Positions 24,380 through 33,923 of a DNA stretch of 43,927 bases are shown one piece after another. Below the pieces are notes generated by a model. The model made no database searches. It saw only the letters and a list, made by a program, of their open reading frames with translations, and was not told the DNA's origin. How positions within the stretch are numbered: the first letter of the stretch is position 1; the number at the start of each line of letters is the position of its first letter. Source of the DNA: Lysobacterales bacterium (GTDB lineage Bacteria > Pseudomonadota > Gammaproteobacteria > Xanthomonadales > Rhodanobacteraceae); NCBI GenBank assembly GCA_015655335.1, contig JAATFF010000026.1:1-43927 (forward strand). The letters run 5' to 3'. Made by a program: the position numbers and the translations under genes.

Positions 24380-24422
24380 CGTACAGCCAGCATAACGCTT
24401 GGCGGATCGCGCGGGGATGGGG

Positions 24423-27400
24423 TCAGCGCAGTGCTTCCAGCGCCTTCGCTAGACGCTTGGCCGATACGGGCTCGGCGGTTTTCAGCTCCTGGGCGAATAG
24501 CGAAACGCGCCATTCTTCGATCAGCCAACGCAGCTCATCGAGCCCCGCTTCGCCGGCCGCGCGATAGTTGAGGTATTCGCGCCAGTAGGGCAGCACCTGC
24601 AGCATTCGCTGTTGATCCTTGGCCGGATCCTGGCGCAACCGTTCGGCACGCAGTCGCATGGCCTTCAGATACCTGGGAAAGTGCGCCAATCGCGCCGTCG
24701 GCAGTTCGCGCAGGAAGCCCGGCGCGAGCAGATCGTCGAGCTGCTCGCCAAGATCGTCGTAGCTGGCCCGAGCGAAACCGATCAGCGGCGGTTGCAGCCA
24801 TGGCTTCAACTCGGCCTGCGCCTCGATAATCGGCTCGGCCAAGTTGAGACGTGCGACCGCAGCCGCAAATATTCCGCGCGCAGCGTGGGTGCGTAATGCC
24901 TCAAAGGCCGCCGCACTGCGCGCATTCAAGTCGTGCGTGGCAAGCAGATCGACGAAGCCGCCTTCGACCAGATCTTCACGCAGGCCATCGACACTGCCAA
25001 GCGGCGCGTATTTCAGCGACATCGCGTTGGCAATCGGCAGACGTCGCCGTGCCTGCTTCATATCGCTGGCTAGCGCGTTGCGCAGCAAACGCTCCACACC
25101 TTGCGTATGGGCGGCCTTCGCCTCATCACGGCGCTCGAATACACGCAACGCAACCGCATCGCCAAGATCGACCAACGCGGGGAAGGCGAGCAGTCCGCCG
25201 TCGGAACGCACTTGCTCGGGGATTTCTTCGAAATCCCAACTTGTCACGTCTTCTCGTATCAGTTCGATATCGGTCTTGCGAGAAAAGGCCTCGCGCGCCT
25301 GCCCTTCCCATTGAGCGCGCATCACACTGAGGTCGCGCCCACTGGCAAGTGTTTTGCCGCTGTCGTCGTGCAGGCGATAACGCATGGCGAAATGGGGAGC
25401 CAGTTCGATGTGGGCAAAGTCATCGGCATGAATGTTTACGCCGGTCGTGCGCTTCAAGAAAGCCAACAACGCCTTCGCCAAGGGCTCGTCGCGCGGAGCC
25501 TCCGCCTCGACAAAAGCACGCGCAAAATCAGGTGCGGGGACAAAGTTACGGCGCAGGGCCTTGGGCAACCCTCGAATCAGTTCCGCAACTTTCTCGCCGA
25601 GCAGACCAGGGACCAGCCATTCGCAACGCGCCGCCGATAGGGCATTGAGCATGGCCAGTGGCAGATGAAGCGTCACGCCGTCGGCGTCATCACCGGGCAC
25701 AAAGCGGTATTCCAGCCGATAACGCTGCGGCGGCATGTCGAGCGAGGTAGGAAACGCTTTCGGATCGAGCCCCGAGCCACCCACCATCACATCGTCGATC
25801 GACCAGCGCAGCGCGGCCTGCTCGGCCGGGCGCGCGTGGCGATACCAAGCATCCAGTGCACGGCTACTGGCGATCTCCTGCGGTAACTTGCCGCGAAAGA
25901 AATCGACTAGATCGTCTTCGTGACGAATCAACCCTTCGCGACGCTGCCGAGCCTCGATGCCCTGCGCGTCTTCGAGCACGCGTTGATTGGCGCGTATAAA
26001 ATCCGCACGCGCATCGATGTCGCAGCGGGCGATGGCTTCGCGCAAGAAAAGTTCGTGCGCGAGCGCCGGATCTTGTTGCTGGAACGTCACCGGTCGACGC
26101 TCGACCAGCACCAATCCAAAGAGGCTGATTTGTTCGTAAGCGACGACCATGCCGCGCTTGCGCGACCAGTGTGCATCGCGGCAGGTGCCGCGCAACAGAT
26201 GTGCCGCTTGTTGTTCGATCCACAACGGTTCGATACGCGCACCCATCATGCCCCACACGCGTCCGCCGATATCGAGAATCTGCGCAGCGAAAATCCAGTT
26301 CGGCGGCGTCTTGGCTAACGCCGATCCGGGAAATACCTGGAAGCGCCGCTCGCGCGTGCCGCGATAAACGCTTTTTTCGTCTTTATGGCCCACTTGGGTA
26401 GGAAGACCGGCCAGCAGGCTGCGATGTACGGCTTCGTATAGCCGCTCGCTGTCGTTTTGTTCTGTTGCCGAAGCAGGCGACTGGAGATCGAGTGCGCGCT
26501 TGTCCTGACGCTCCTTGCCAGCGACCTTTGCCTTGGCATTACCGCGCTGAACAGCCGCCACTTCGCGTCGATCACCCTTGGATGCAGAAGCAAGATGCCA
26601 ACCGATCTCCTGCACCACCAGCAGCAACTGTCGATGCAATTCGCGCCACTCGCGCATACGAATAAAACTGAGAAAATGCCGCGAGCACCAGTCGCGCAGT
26701 TTCGATTGGGTCAACTCCTCGTGCGCGCTGTCGTACTCTCGCCATAGATTGAGCACGCCGACAATGTCGGACTTGGGATCGGCAAATGCAGCATGCGCGG
26801 CATCGGCCTGCTGTCGCGCATCGGCCGGACGCTCGCGCGGATCCTGCGTGCTTAGGAATGCAACCACCACCAGCAATTCGCGCAAGCTGCCCAGCTTTTC
26901 CGCCTCGACCAGCATGCGCGCCAGCTGCACGTCGATCGGCAAACGTGCAAGCGTGCGGCCGACCGCAGTGAGCTGCCGCCCCTCATCGATCGCACCAATT
27001 TCCGCCAGTCGGCGGTAACCGTCCGACACCACGCGTGGATCGGGCGATTCCAGGAACGGAAACTCATCCACTTCGCCCAGCTGCAGCGACAACATGCGCA
27101 AAATCACGTTCGCCAGCGACGATCGCAACAGTTCCGGATCGGCATAAGCCACGCGCGCGGCGTAATCGGCTTCGTCGTACAGGCGATAGCACACACCGGG
27201 ACCTACGCGTCCGCATCGACCCTTGCGTTGATCGGCCGCCGCCTGCGATATCGGTTCCACATGCAAGCGTTCGAGCTGGCTGCGCTGGCTATAGCGCTTT
27301 ACGCGCGCGGTGCCGGTATCGATGACGTAGCGAATGCGCGGAACGGTAAGCGAGGTTTCCGCCACATTGGTGGCAAGCACCACTCGCCGTTTCGAACCGG

Positions 27401-28448
27401 GTTTGAATACCCGATCCTGATCGCCCGCCGACAGGCGCGCGTACAGCGGCATGATCTCCGTTTCGCGATATTGCCGGCGTGACAGCAGCAGATGCGCATC
27501 GCGAATCTCGCGCTCGCCGGGCATGAACACCAGCACGTCACCATGCGGATCGTCGTGGGTGATTTCATCGAGCACTGCCGCCACATGCTCGGCACTGCCC
27601 TGCTGCATATCGCTTGCGCGTTGTTGGCGACGCGCCGCCACTTCGTCGGTGGAGCGCCAACGCACTTCCACCGGATACGCGCGTCCTTCCACGGACACTA
27701 CCGGCGCATTGCCAAAGTGTTCGGCGAAGCGGGCGGTGTCGATCGTGGCCGACGTGACGATGATCTTCAGCTCCGGCCGCTTCACCATCAAACGTTTCAG
27801 ATAACCCAGCAAGAAATCGATGTTGAGGCTTCGCTCGTGCGCTTCGTCGATGATGATCGTGTCGTACGCGGACAGCCACGGATCGCCCTGCGTTTCCGCC
27901 AGCAGGATGCCGTCGGTCATGAACTTGATAAGGCTTTGCTCAGATACTTGATCGGTGAAGCGCACCTGAAAGCCGACTTTGTCGCCCAGTTGCGTACCCA
28001 ATTCCTCAGCCACGCGGCGCGCAACCGAACGCGCGGCGAGCCGGCGCGGCTGAGTGCAACCGATCAAGCCCGCTTCACCGCGCCCTGCAACCAGGCACAG
28101 CTTGGGCAGCTGAGTGGTTTTGCCTGAGCCGGTTTCGCCTGCAATCACCACCACCTGATGGTCGCGGATCAGCTTGACAATCTCGTCCGCTCGCGCCGTG
28201 ATCGGCAGCGATTCGTCCAGCCGAATGGGCGGCTTGCTTTGCGCGCGCTGTTGCCGCCGCCCCGCGGAAGCGGCGATATCGGTAGCGAGTGCCTCCAGCT
28301 TTTTCGCGTCGGGACGGCGCGATAGCCCGCGCCAACGGCCTAACAGGCGGCCGAAATCACGGCTGGAAACCAAGTCCAACGATTTGCGCAAGGCGCGCAG
28401 ACGGGCTTCCGGGGAGACGGAGGGGGTGGCGGGTTTCGTATCACTCAT
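24423..28448 (-). CDS. hrpA: ATP-dependent RNA helicase HrpA
   Basis: DEAH-box helicase of about 1340 residues, the size of E. coli HrpA, which acts on stalled ribosomes and mRNA. Near residue 104 Walker A is GETGSGKTTQLPK. The remaining motifs are IIIDEAHERSLNIDFLLGYLKR, VTSATIDTARFAEHF, VLVFMPGEREIRD, RRVVLATNVAETSLTVP and QRKGRCGRVGPGVCYRLY. A winged-helix/ratchet region and the long HrpA-specific C-terminus follow, with HLPLAMLNALSAARCEWLVPG and a domain ending near LRWLIEEWRVSLFAQELKT. Start is either the ATG at 28448 or one at 28460; neither has a clear ribosome site, and a 7-bp hairpin lies directly upstream. Divergent from dps. Confidence 0.96.
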   Translation of the reverse strand: MSDTKPATPSVSPEARLRALRKSLDLVSSRDFGRLLGRWRGLSRRPDAKKLEALATDIAASAGRRQQRAQSKPPIRLDESLPITARADEIVKLIRDHQVVVIAGETGSGKTTQLPKLCLVAGRGEAGLIGCTQPRRLAARSVARRVAEELGTQLGDKVGFQVRFTDQVSEQSLIKFMTDGILLAETQGDPWLSAYDTIIIDEAHERSLNIDFLLGYLKRLMVKRPELKIIVTSATIDTARFAEHFGNAPVVSVEGRAYPVEVRWRSTDEVAARRQQRASDMQQGSAEHVAAVLDEITHDDPHGDVLVFMPGEREIRDAHLLLSRRQYRETEIMPLYARLSAGDQDRVFKPGSKRRVVLATNVAETSLTVPRIRYVIDTGTARVKRYSQRSQLERLHVEPISQAAADQRKGRCGRVGPGVCYRLYDEADYAARVAYADPELLRSSLANVILRMLSLQLGEVDEFPFLESPDPRVVSDGYRRLAEIGAIDEGRQLTAVGRTLARLPIDVQLARMLVEAEKLGSLRELLVVVAFLSTQDPRERPADARQQADAAHAAFADPKSDIVGVLNLWREYDSAHEELTQSKLRDWCSRHFLSFIRMREWRELHRQLLLVVQEIGWHLASASKGDRREVAAVQRGNAKAKVAGKERQDKRALDLQSPASATEQNDSERLYEAVHRSLLAGLPTQVGHKDEKSVYRGTRERRFQVFPGSALAKTPPNWIFAAQILDIGGRVWGMMGARIEPLWIEQQAAHLLRGTCRDAHWSRKRGMVVAYEQISLFGLVLVERRPVTFQQQDPALAHELFLREAIARCDIDARADFIRANQRVLEDAQGIEARQRREGLIRHEDDLVDFFRGKLPQEIASSRALDAWYRHARPAEQAALRWSIDDVMVGGSGLDPKAFPTSLDMPPQRYRLEYRFVPGDDADGVTLHLPLAMLNALSAARCEWLVPGLLGEKVAELIRGLPKALRRNFVPAPDFARAFVEAEAPRDEPLAKALLAFLKRTTGVNIHADDFAHIELAPHFAMRYRLHDDSGKTLASGRDLSVMRAQWEGQAREAFSRKTDIELIREDVTSWDFEEIPEQVRSDGGLLAFPALVDLGDAVALRVFERRDEAKAAHTQGVERLLRNALASDMKQARRRLPIANAMSLKYAPLGSVDGLREDLVEGGFVDLLATHDLNARSAAAFEALRTHAARGIFAAAVARLNLAEPIIEAQAELKPWLQPPLIGFARASYDDLGEQLDDLLAPGFLRELPTARLAHFPRYLKAMRLRAERLRQDPAKDQQRMLQVLPYWREYLNYRAAGEAGLDELRWLIEEWRVSLFAQELKTAEPVSAKRLAKALEALR

Positions 28449-28460
28449 GCAGACGTACAT

Positions 28461-28477
28461 GATAGCCGGAGGCTATC
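28461..28477. promoter_or_regulatory. 7-bp perfect hairpin just upstream of the hrpA start
   Basis: GATAGCC (28461-28467) and GGCTATC (28471-28477) with a GGA spacer lie immediately before the possible hrpA start codons and within the 128-base divergent region shared with dps. It may be an operator or a leader hairpin; the sequence alone does not decide. Confidence 0.35.
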
Positions 28478-28576
28478 GCCGGTATCTGCACTATCCATTT
28501 CCCCCGCGCACAGTGCGCCGGTAAGCTCGAAAGCCTGGAAACCGTCCCTACTACCCCACTTGGAAAGGAGCGAACC

Positions 28577-29044
28577 ATGGCTACCAGCATCGGCATTGCC
28601 AAGAAGGACCGCGAAACCATCGCCAAGCAGTTATCCAAGCTGCTTGCGGATACCTACTCCCTGTATCTGAAAACCCATAGCTTTCACTGGAACGTGACAG
28701 GCCCTCATTTCAACAGCCTGCACGGCATGTTCGAGATCCAGTACAACGAACTGTGGCTGGCCGCGGACGAAGTCGCCGAGCGCATTCGCACCCTCGACGT
28801 GTTTGCACCGGGCTCGTACAGCCAGTTCGGCAAGCTCACCACCATCAAGGAAGAATCCGGCGTGCCGGACTGGAAGGACATGGTCGGCCAGCTGGTGACC
28901 GGCCACGAAATCGCCGCGACCACGGCACGCGCGGTGATCAAGGCGGCCGATGCATCAGGCGACGAAGGCACCGCGGACATGGTGACCGGCCGCCTGAAGG
29001 AGCATGAAAAGACCGCGTGGATGTTGCGTTCGCTGTTGAAGTAA
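28577..29044 (+). CDS. dps: DNA starvation/stationary-phase protection protein Dps
   Basis: 155-residue ferritin-like dodecamer subunit that binds DNA, oxidises Fe(II) with peroxide and stores the iron. The interfacial ferroxidase ligands of the family line up: H37 and H49 ([20 protein letters not shown]), E53, and D64 and E68 (AADEVAERI). The C-terminus ([20 protein letters not shown]) is the final helix; the N-terminal tail is short and carries lysines ([10 protein letters not shown]). A strong AAGGAG (28565-28570) precedes the ATG at 28577. A 9-bp hairpin follows the gene at 29083-29105. No clear OxyR or Fur site could be picked out by eye in the upstream 128 bases. Confidence 0.96.
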   Translation: MATSIGIAKKDRETIAKQLSKLLADTYSLYLKTHSFHWNVTGPHFNSLHGMFEIQYNELWLAADEVAERIRTLDVFAPGSYSQFGKLTTIKEESGVPDWKDMVGQLVTGHEIAATTARAVIKAADASGDEGTADMVTGRLKEHEKTAWMLRSLLK

Positions 29045-29082
29045 TCCGGCCAAACAGCCACGCAAAACGCTTTATCGGCTCA

Positions 29083-29105
29083 CCCCTCTTTCAGCGAAAG
29101 AGGGG
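29083..29105 (+). terminator. 9-bp hairpin after dps
   Basis: CCCCTCTTT (29083-29091) pairs perfectly with AAAGAGGGG (29097-29105), loop CAGCG. It begins 38 bases after the dps stop. No T run follows, so it may act with Rho or as a message-end stabiliser. Confidence 0.6.
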
Positions 29106-29423
29106 CTGTCAAGGCAATCAATGCTTGTGGCTTCACCTCGAAGCCCGAGCCCTCAGTGGCATCGCGCGTCCTCCGCACAGAACCGCCAGACCAGTCGCAC
29201 GAGCACGCGTTGCTCGCAGCTAGCCCCTCAGTTTGCGCTCGAAATCCGGCACCACTGACCTTCGTCAAAGAATGCGAAGATAGGCTGTAATCAGCCCAAG
29301 CCGCAGGATGGGCCTGACCTTGCGCTGACCGCTCCCGTCGCAATTTATTGAGTGAACGGCCATCGAATTGTTAAGCTCCCCGGGCTTCATGCGCCTCGAG
29401 AGAGGCACCTCCCGGGGACTTTC
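29106..29423. other. Non-coding leader region between dps and the glucan synthase gene
   Basis: About 320 bases with no believable gene. It carries a small hairpin at 29283-29296 (GGCTG/CAGCC). Near its end is a nested hairpin at 29377-29418 that covers the region just before the likely start of the next gene. A GTG at 29352 is in frame with the downstream gene, so the last 72 bases could be coding if that start were used. Confidence 0.5.
29377..29418 (+). promoter_or_regulatory. Nested hairpin covering the ribosome-site region of the glucan synthase gene
   Basis: Outer stem TCCCCGGG (29377-29384) pairs perfectly with CCCGGGGA (29411-29418). An inner stem GCCTC (29393-29397) pairs with GAGGC (29402-29406) around GAGA. 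The only purine-rich stretch before the TTG at 29424 (CGGGGA) lies in the outer right arm, so the structure could hide the ribosome site. Confidence 0.4.
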
Positions 29424-32012
29424 TTGAGCGCCAGACCCACCCAAACAAAATCCAAGCTGTCGATTTTCACCGCTATCGTGCTGGCGTTGACGGTCGCCGC
29501 GCTGAATATCGGCCTGTGGTGGTGGGGTAATCGCCCGCATGGCCCGGATGACTGGCATGGGCAGATCAACGGCTTCGCCGTCTCGTTTTTCCAGCGCTAC
29601 CAAAGCCCGTTCACGCAAAGTTTCCCCAGCGACAACCAGATCGACGGCGACCTCAAGGTATTGCGCCCGTACACCGACCGCATCCGCACCTACTCCACAC
29701 TGGAAAACCCCCAGGTCTACCGTCTGGCCCAGAAGGAAAGGCTGAAAGTGATGGCGGGCGCGCAGATCGACACCCGTCTTGAGAACAACGAAAAGGAAAT
29801 GGACGCGCTGATCGCGCTGTCACACCGGTATCCGGACACCATCGATCGCGTGATCATCGGCAACGAGGTGCTGTTCCGGAACGATCTTCCCGTGGATCGG
29901 ATGATCACCTACCTGGATCGCGCCCGCGCGCACATCAAACAGCCCGTATCGATCGCCGAGCCGGACTACATCTGGCTGAAGTACCCGGAGCTGGCCGATC
30001 ACGTAGATTTCATCACTATCCACCTGTTCCCGTTCTGGAACGGCGTTGACCGCAAGGATTCCATCGGCGCCGCCCTGGGTGCCTATAACGCGATCAAGCA
30101 ACGATTCCCCAACAAGCTGGTCATCGTTGGTTAAATAGGTTGGCCATCCAATGGCGATCGACGTGAGCGCGCCTATCCGTCCATCTCCAACGAAGCCATC
30201 TTCATCCGCGATTGGCTCAATGTGGCGAAGGCTGACCACATTCCGTACTACCTGATGGAAGCCTTCGACCAGCCGTGGAAAGAACAGCTTTCGGGCCGTA
30301 CTGAAGCCTATTGGGGCATGTTCAGCGCCGATCGCCAGCTGAAATTCCCCTTCATCGGCCCGGTCACCGAAGACACCGGCTGGCCGTGGAAGGCGCTCGC
30401 CGCCAGCCTGCTCGCGCTGATACCGATGATCTGGTTCGGTATCCGCTTCAGCCGCTTCAAGCCAATGGGTCGTTTGTTCTTCGACTTCCTGATCCAGCTG
30501 GCCTGCGGCTTGATCGTGTGGTCGGTGACGCTGCCGTTCAATTTCTATCTGGACTGGATCGACTGGAGCATGTTGGTGCTGCTGTTCCCGGCGCAGGTGG
30601 CGATCCTGCTGATCAATGGCTTCGAATTCACCGAAGTGCTGTGGCGGCGCGAGTGGATTCGCCATGCCGGGATGCTCACGCCCGATCCGGCCGAGAAACA
30701 GCCCTTCGTCTCCATTCACCTGGCTTGCTACAACGAGCCGCCGGAAATGGTGATCATCACGCTCGACTCGCTGGCCGCGCTCGACTACCAGAACTACGAA
30801 GTGCTGGTCATCGACAACAACACCAAAGATCCGGCGATCTGGAAGCCGGTACAGGAATACTGCGAGAAACTCGGCGAGCATTTCCGCTTCTTCCATCTGG
30901 AACCGTGGCCGGGCTACAAAGCCGGCGCACTGAATTTCGGCCTGAAAGAAACCGATCCGCGCGCCGAAGTTGTCGCGGTGATCGACGCCGACTACGAAGT
31001 CCGTGCGGACTGGCTGGCCACACTGACCGGCCACTTCCACGACCCGAAAGTCGCCGTGGTGCAATGCCCGCAAGCGCATCGCGATTTCGAGCACAACCGC
31101 TTCCGCCGCATGACGGCGTGGGAATACGACGGTTTCTTCCGCATCGGCATGCACCATCGCAACGAGCGCAACGCCATCATCCAGCACGGCACCATGACCA
31201 TGGTGCGGCGCTCGGCGCTGGAAGGCACCGGCGGTTGGTCGGAGTGGACCATCTGCGAAGATGCCGAACTCGGCCTGCGCCTGATGCATGCCGGCTATGA
31301 GCTGGTCTACGTCGATGAGCTGATGGGCAAGGGCCTCACGCCCGCCGACTTCAAGGCTTATAAGAGCCAGCGCTACCGCTGGGCCTTCGGCGCCATGCAG
31401 ATCCTCAAGGGCCGCTGGAGCTGGATGACGAAGAAAGGCCCGTTGACCAGCGGCCAACGCTTCCACTTTCTCACCGGCTGGTTCAGCTGGTTTGCCGATG
31501 CACTGCATCTGCTCTTCACCCTGATGGCGATCTTCTGGACCGCCGGCATGGTGGCGATGCCGCAGCTCTTCAGCCTGCCGATGCAGCTATTCCTGGTTCC
31601 GGTGATTGGCTTCTTCTTCGCCAAGGCCATTTTCGGTTTCGTGCTGTATCGCGCCCGCGTTCCCTGCAGCTGGTACGACACCCTGATGGCCTCGGTCGCC
31701 AGCATGGGCCTTAGCCACGCCATCGCGCGGGGCATCCTGCACGGACTCACGCGCGAGAAAACCTCGTTCGTGGTAACGGCCAAGAGCCGGCGCCTGGGCG
31801 GCAGCAACTTCGCCGCTTTTGCTCCCGTTCGCGAAGAACTCCTGATGGCCTGCGCGCTCTTGCTGTGCATCGTCGGTATGGCGTTGAGCTTCGGAACGCG
31901 CTACATCGAAGGCACGTTGTGGATGTTCATCCTGGGCGCACAAGCGATTCCCTACGTCTCGGCGCTGGCGGGTGCATGGATCGCGCATACGGCGGGCGAT
32001 AAGGCCGGCTGA
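29424..32012 (+). pseudogene. GH17-GT2 beta-glucan synthase/transglycosylase (NdvB-like), interrupted by an in-frame TAA
   Basis: One continuous frame of 863 codons broken only by TAA at codon 237. The start is taken as TTG 29424 (MSARPTQTKS); a GTG at 29352 is possible. Membrane helix about 13-33. A GH17-like domain follows: RTYSTLENP, the acid/base glutamate E148 in RVIIGNEVLF, then HLFPFWNG and KLVIVG, after which the family motif E-(T/I)-GWP is expected; here it reads stop-IGWPSNG. After several membrane helices comes a GT2 synthase domain (LACYNEPPE from about 432, DAD 521-523, TICEDAELGLR, QRYRW 649-653) and more membrane helices. Such fusions make or remodel periplasmic beta-1,3-type glucans. 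The 5' piece is 236 residues; a GT2 piece could restart at GTG 30222 or ATG 30255/30318. Confidence 0.85.
30132..30134 (+). other. In-frame ochre codon at the GH17 nucleophile position
   Basis: TAA sits between KLVIVG and IGWPSNG. The GH17 signature requires glutamate here, and GAA to TAA is one base change. The reading frame is the same on both sides, so this is a substitution, not a frameshift. Confidence 0.9.
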
Positions 32013-32067
32013 TCGCTTGGGCGCCCTTCCGCCGGGAGAGGAGCCGACGAAAAGACGCACTGCAAAA

Positions 32068-32095
32068 TAGGGGCATGCTTAATGCGCAGCCCCTA
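32068..32095. terminator. 7-bp hairpin between the glucan synthase gene and tamA
   Basis: TAGGGGC (32068-32074) pairs with GCCCCTA (32089-32095); the loop contains a smaller GCAT/ATGC pairing. It lies 56 bases after the glucan synthase stop and 56 before the tamA start, so it may end the first transcript. No T tract. Confidence 0.35.
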
Positions 32096-32150
32096 CCCGA
32101 CTCGCTAAGCTGCCACTTGCGATGTCGTGACGAGGATGGAACCCTGACGC

Positions 32151-33914
32151 ATGCGCCGGATTCGCCGCCGCCACATTCTGCTACTGCTGTTGCTGATCCC
32201 GGGATTGAGTCATGCCGGGGTGCAACTGGTTGTGGACGGGGTTGACGATCCACTGAAAGCCGCCGTGATCGCCGGCGTCAGCCTTTCCCAGTACAGCAAT
32301 CGCGACGTGAGCGAGGCGCAGGTGCATCGCCTTTATGAGAAGGCCGACACACAGGTCGCTACCGCGCTGCAGCCGTATGGTTACTACGATGCGCACGCGA
32401 CCGGGAAACTCGAACAGGTCGGCAAAGATTGGAAGGTGACCTTGCATGTAGTGCCCGGCGATCCGGTCAACGTCACGTCGGTCGATATCCAGATCGATAC
32501 GTCCGCCGCAAAACTCGGCCCCATTCGTTCCGCTCGACGCGCCATCGACAAGCTCAAGGGCGAACGCCTTGACGACGGCGCTTACGACTCGGCACGCGAT
32601 GGATTAAGCGGCGCGCTCACCGCCAACGGCTATCTGGATGCGCGCATGACCGTGCATCGCGTCGACGTGAATCGCGGCGAGCACAGCGCTGCCATCCATC
32701 TGGCTTGGGAGGTCGGTCGCCGTTACCGCTACGGACACATTCATTTCGAAGGCTCGCAATTCCAGGAAGGATTTCTGGATCGCTACGTGCCGTTTAAATC
32801 CGGCGATTATTTCGATCAGGCGCAACTGCTGAAGCTACAACAGACGTTGAGTGGCGCCGACTATTTCTCCGTCGTCAACGTGATTCCGCAAATCGACACG
32901 GCGAAGAACGGCATCGTCGATATCGATGTGGAACTGTCGCCCGCCAAACGCACGATCTACACCGCCGGCCTGTTCGTCGGCACCGATACCGGTATTGGTG
33001 TGCGCGGTGGCGTCGAACAGCGCTGGGTGAACAAGTACGGACACAAATGGAAGAACGACATTGTGTTGGCGCAACGCCTGAAGATGGTGTCGACGCAATA
33101 CACCATTCCGCTGCCGGGCGATAACCAGCGCAGCCTGAACTTTGGCGCGACGTATCGCGATTCGGACACCGTGACCTCGCAATCGCGCACGCTCGAATTG
33201 ATCGCGAATGAAAGTGAGCTATGGCACGACTGGATTCGCACGGTAGGTGTCCATGCACTCACGGGCACATTCGACGTCGGCAAGACACCCGACGAACCCG
33301 AAAACACACCCGGTGTGGAGCACGGCAGCAGCACGCTCGTTTATGTCGAAGGTTCGCTCGCGCGCAAACAGGCCGACAATTTCGATTTCGTTCGCCGTGG
33401 CTGGTCCATCAGCATCGATGCAAAGAGTACGGCAAGCGATTTCCTTTCGTCGGCAAGCTTCAGCCAGATTACCGTCGATGGAAAATGGATACGCGCATTC
33501 TGGCGCAACAATCGACTGATCCTGCGCAGCACGATCGGACACACCTGGACCGACGATTTCGAAGCACTGCCGCCGCAGCTGCGTTTCTTCGGGGGTGGCG
33601 ATCAATCCATCCGCGGCTATCCGTTCCAGTCGATCGGCCCTGAAAACAGCTACGGTCGCGTGATCGGCGGCCACAATCTCGCTATTGCCAGCGCCACCGT
33701 GGAGCACTACTTCACGCCGCGTTGGGGCATCGCCACCTTTGTCGATGCTGGCAACGCTTTCGACGGCACGAGCGTGCAGGCAAAAATCGGTACTGGCGTC
33801 GGTGTACGCTGGCGCTCGCCGGTTGGCATGATCCGGCTCGATGTCGGCACCCCGATCAACGACGCACAGCGTCACGGTGTCGAATTGCACCTGGTCATCG
33901 GGCCGGATCTGTGA
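32151..33914 (+). CDS. tamA: Translocation and assembly module outer-membrane subunit TamA
   Basis: 587-residue Omp85-family protein that helps insert autotransporters and other beta-barrels. A Sec signal peptide ends near SHAG (residue 22). Three POTRA domains follow (about 23-265); examples are ALQPYGYYDAHATGKLEQ and LTANGYLDARMTVHRVDV. A 16-strand barrel makes up the rest. The substrate-loop motif GGGDQSIRGY at 481-490 is the Omp85 signature, and the last residues end in an aromatic/hydrophobic-rich strand (VELHLVIGPDL). The ATG at 32151 gives a proper signal peptide. tamB starts 9 bases after the stop, the conserved tamA-tamB pair. Confidence 0.95.
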   Translation: MRRIRRRHILLLLLLIPGLSHAGVQLVVDGVDDPLKAAVIAGVSLSQYSNRDVSEAQVHRLYEKADTQVATALQPYGYYDAHATGKLEQVGKDWKVTLHVVPGDPVNVTSVDIQIDTSAAKLGPIRSARRAIDKLKGERLDDGAYDSARDGLSGALTANGYLDARMTVHRVDVNRGEHSAAIHLAWEVGRRYRYGHIHFEGSQFQEGFLDRYVPFKSGDYFDQAQLLKLQQTLSGADYFSVVNVIPQIDTAKNGIVDIDVELSPAKRTIYTAGLFVGTDTGIGVRGGVEQRWVNKYGHKWKNDIVLAQRLKMVSTQYTIPLPGDNQRSLNFGATYRDSDTVTSQSRTLELIANESELWHDWIRTVGVHALTGTFDVGKTPDEPENTPGVEHGSSTLVYVEGSLARKQADNFDFVRRGWSISIDAKSTASDFLSSASFSQITVDGKWIRAFWRNNRLILRSTIGHTWTDDFEALPPQLRFFGGGDQSIRGYPFQSIGPENSYGRVIGGHNLAIASATVEHYFTPRWGIATFVDAGNAFDGTSVQAKIGTGVGVRWRSPVGMIRLDVGTPINDAQRHGVELHLVIGPDL

Positions 33915-33923
33915 GGCCATGAC

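Noticed and set aside
30100-30230. Frameshift as the cause of the split glucan synthase gene
   Set aside because: The frame is identical before and after the TAA, and GWPSNG follows in phase, so a point nonsense change explains it.
29820-31508. 562-residue open frame on the minus strand inside the glucan synthase gene
   Set aside because: It is the antisense shadow of the GT2 domain; it has no family motifs, and the GC-rich codon bias of the real gene keeps this frame open.
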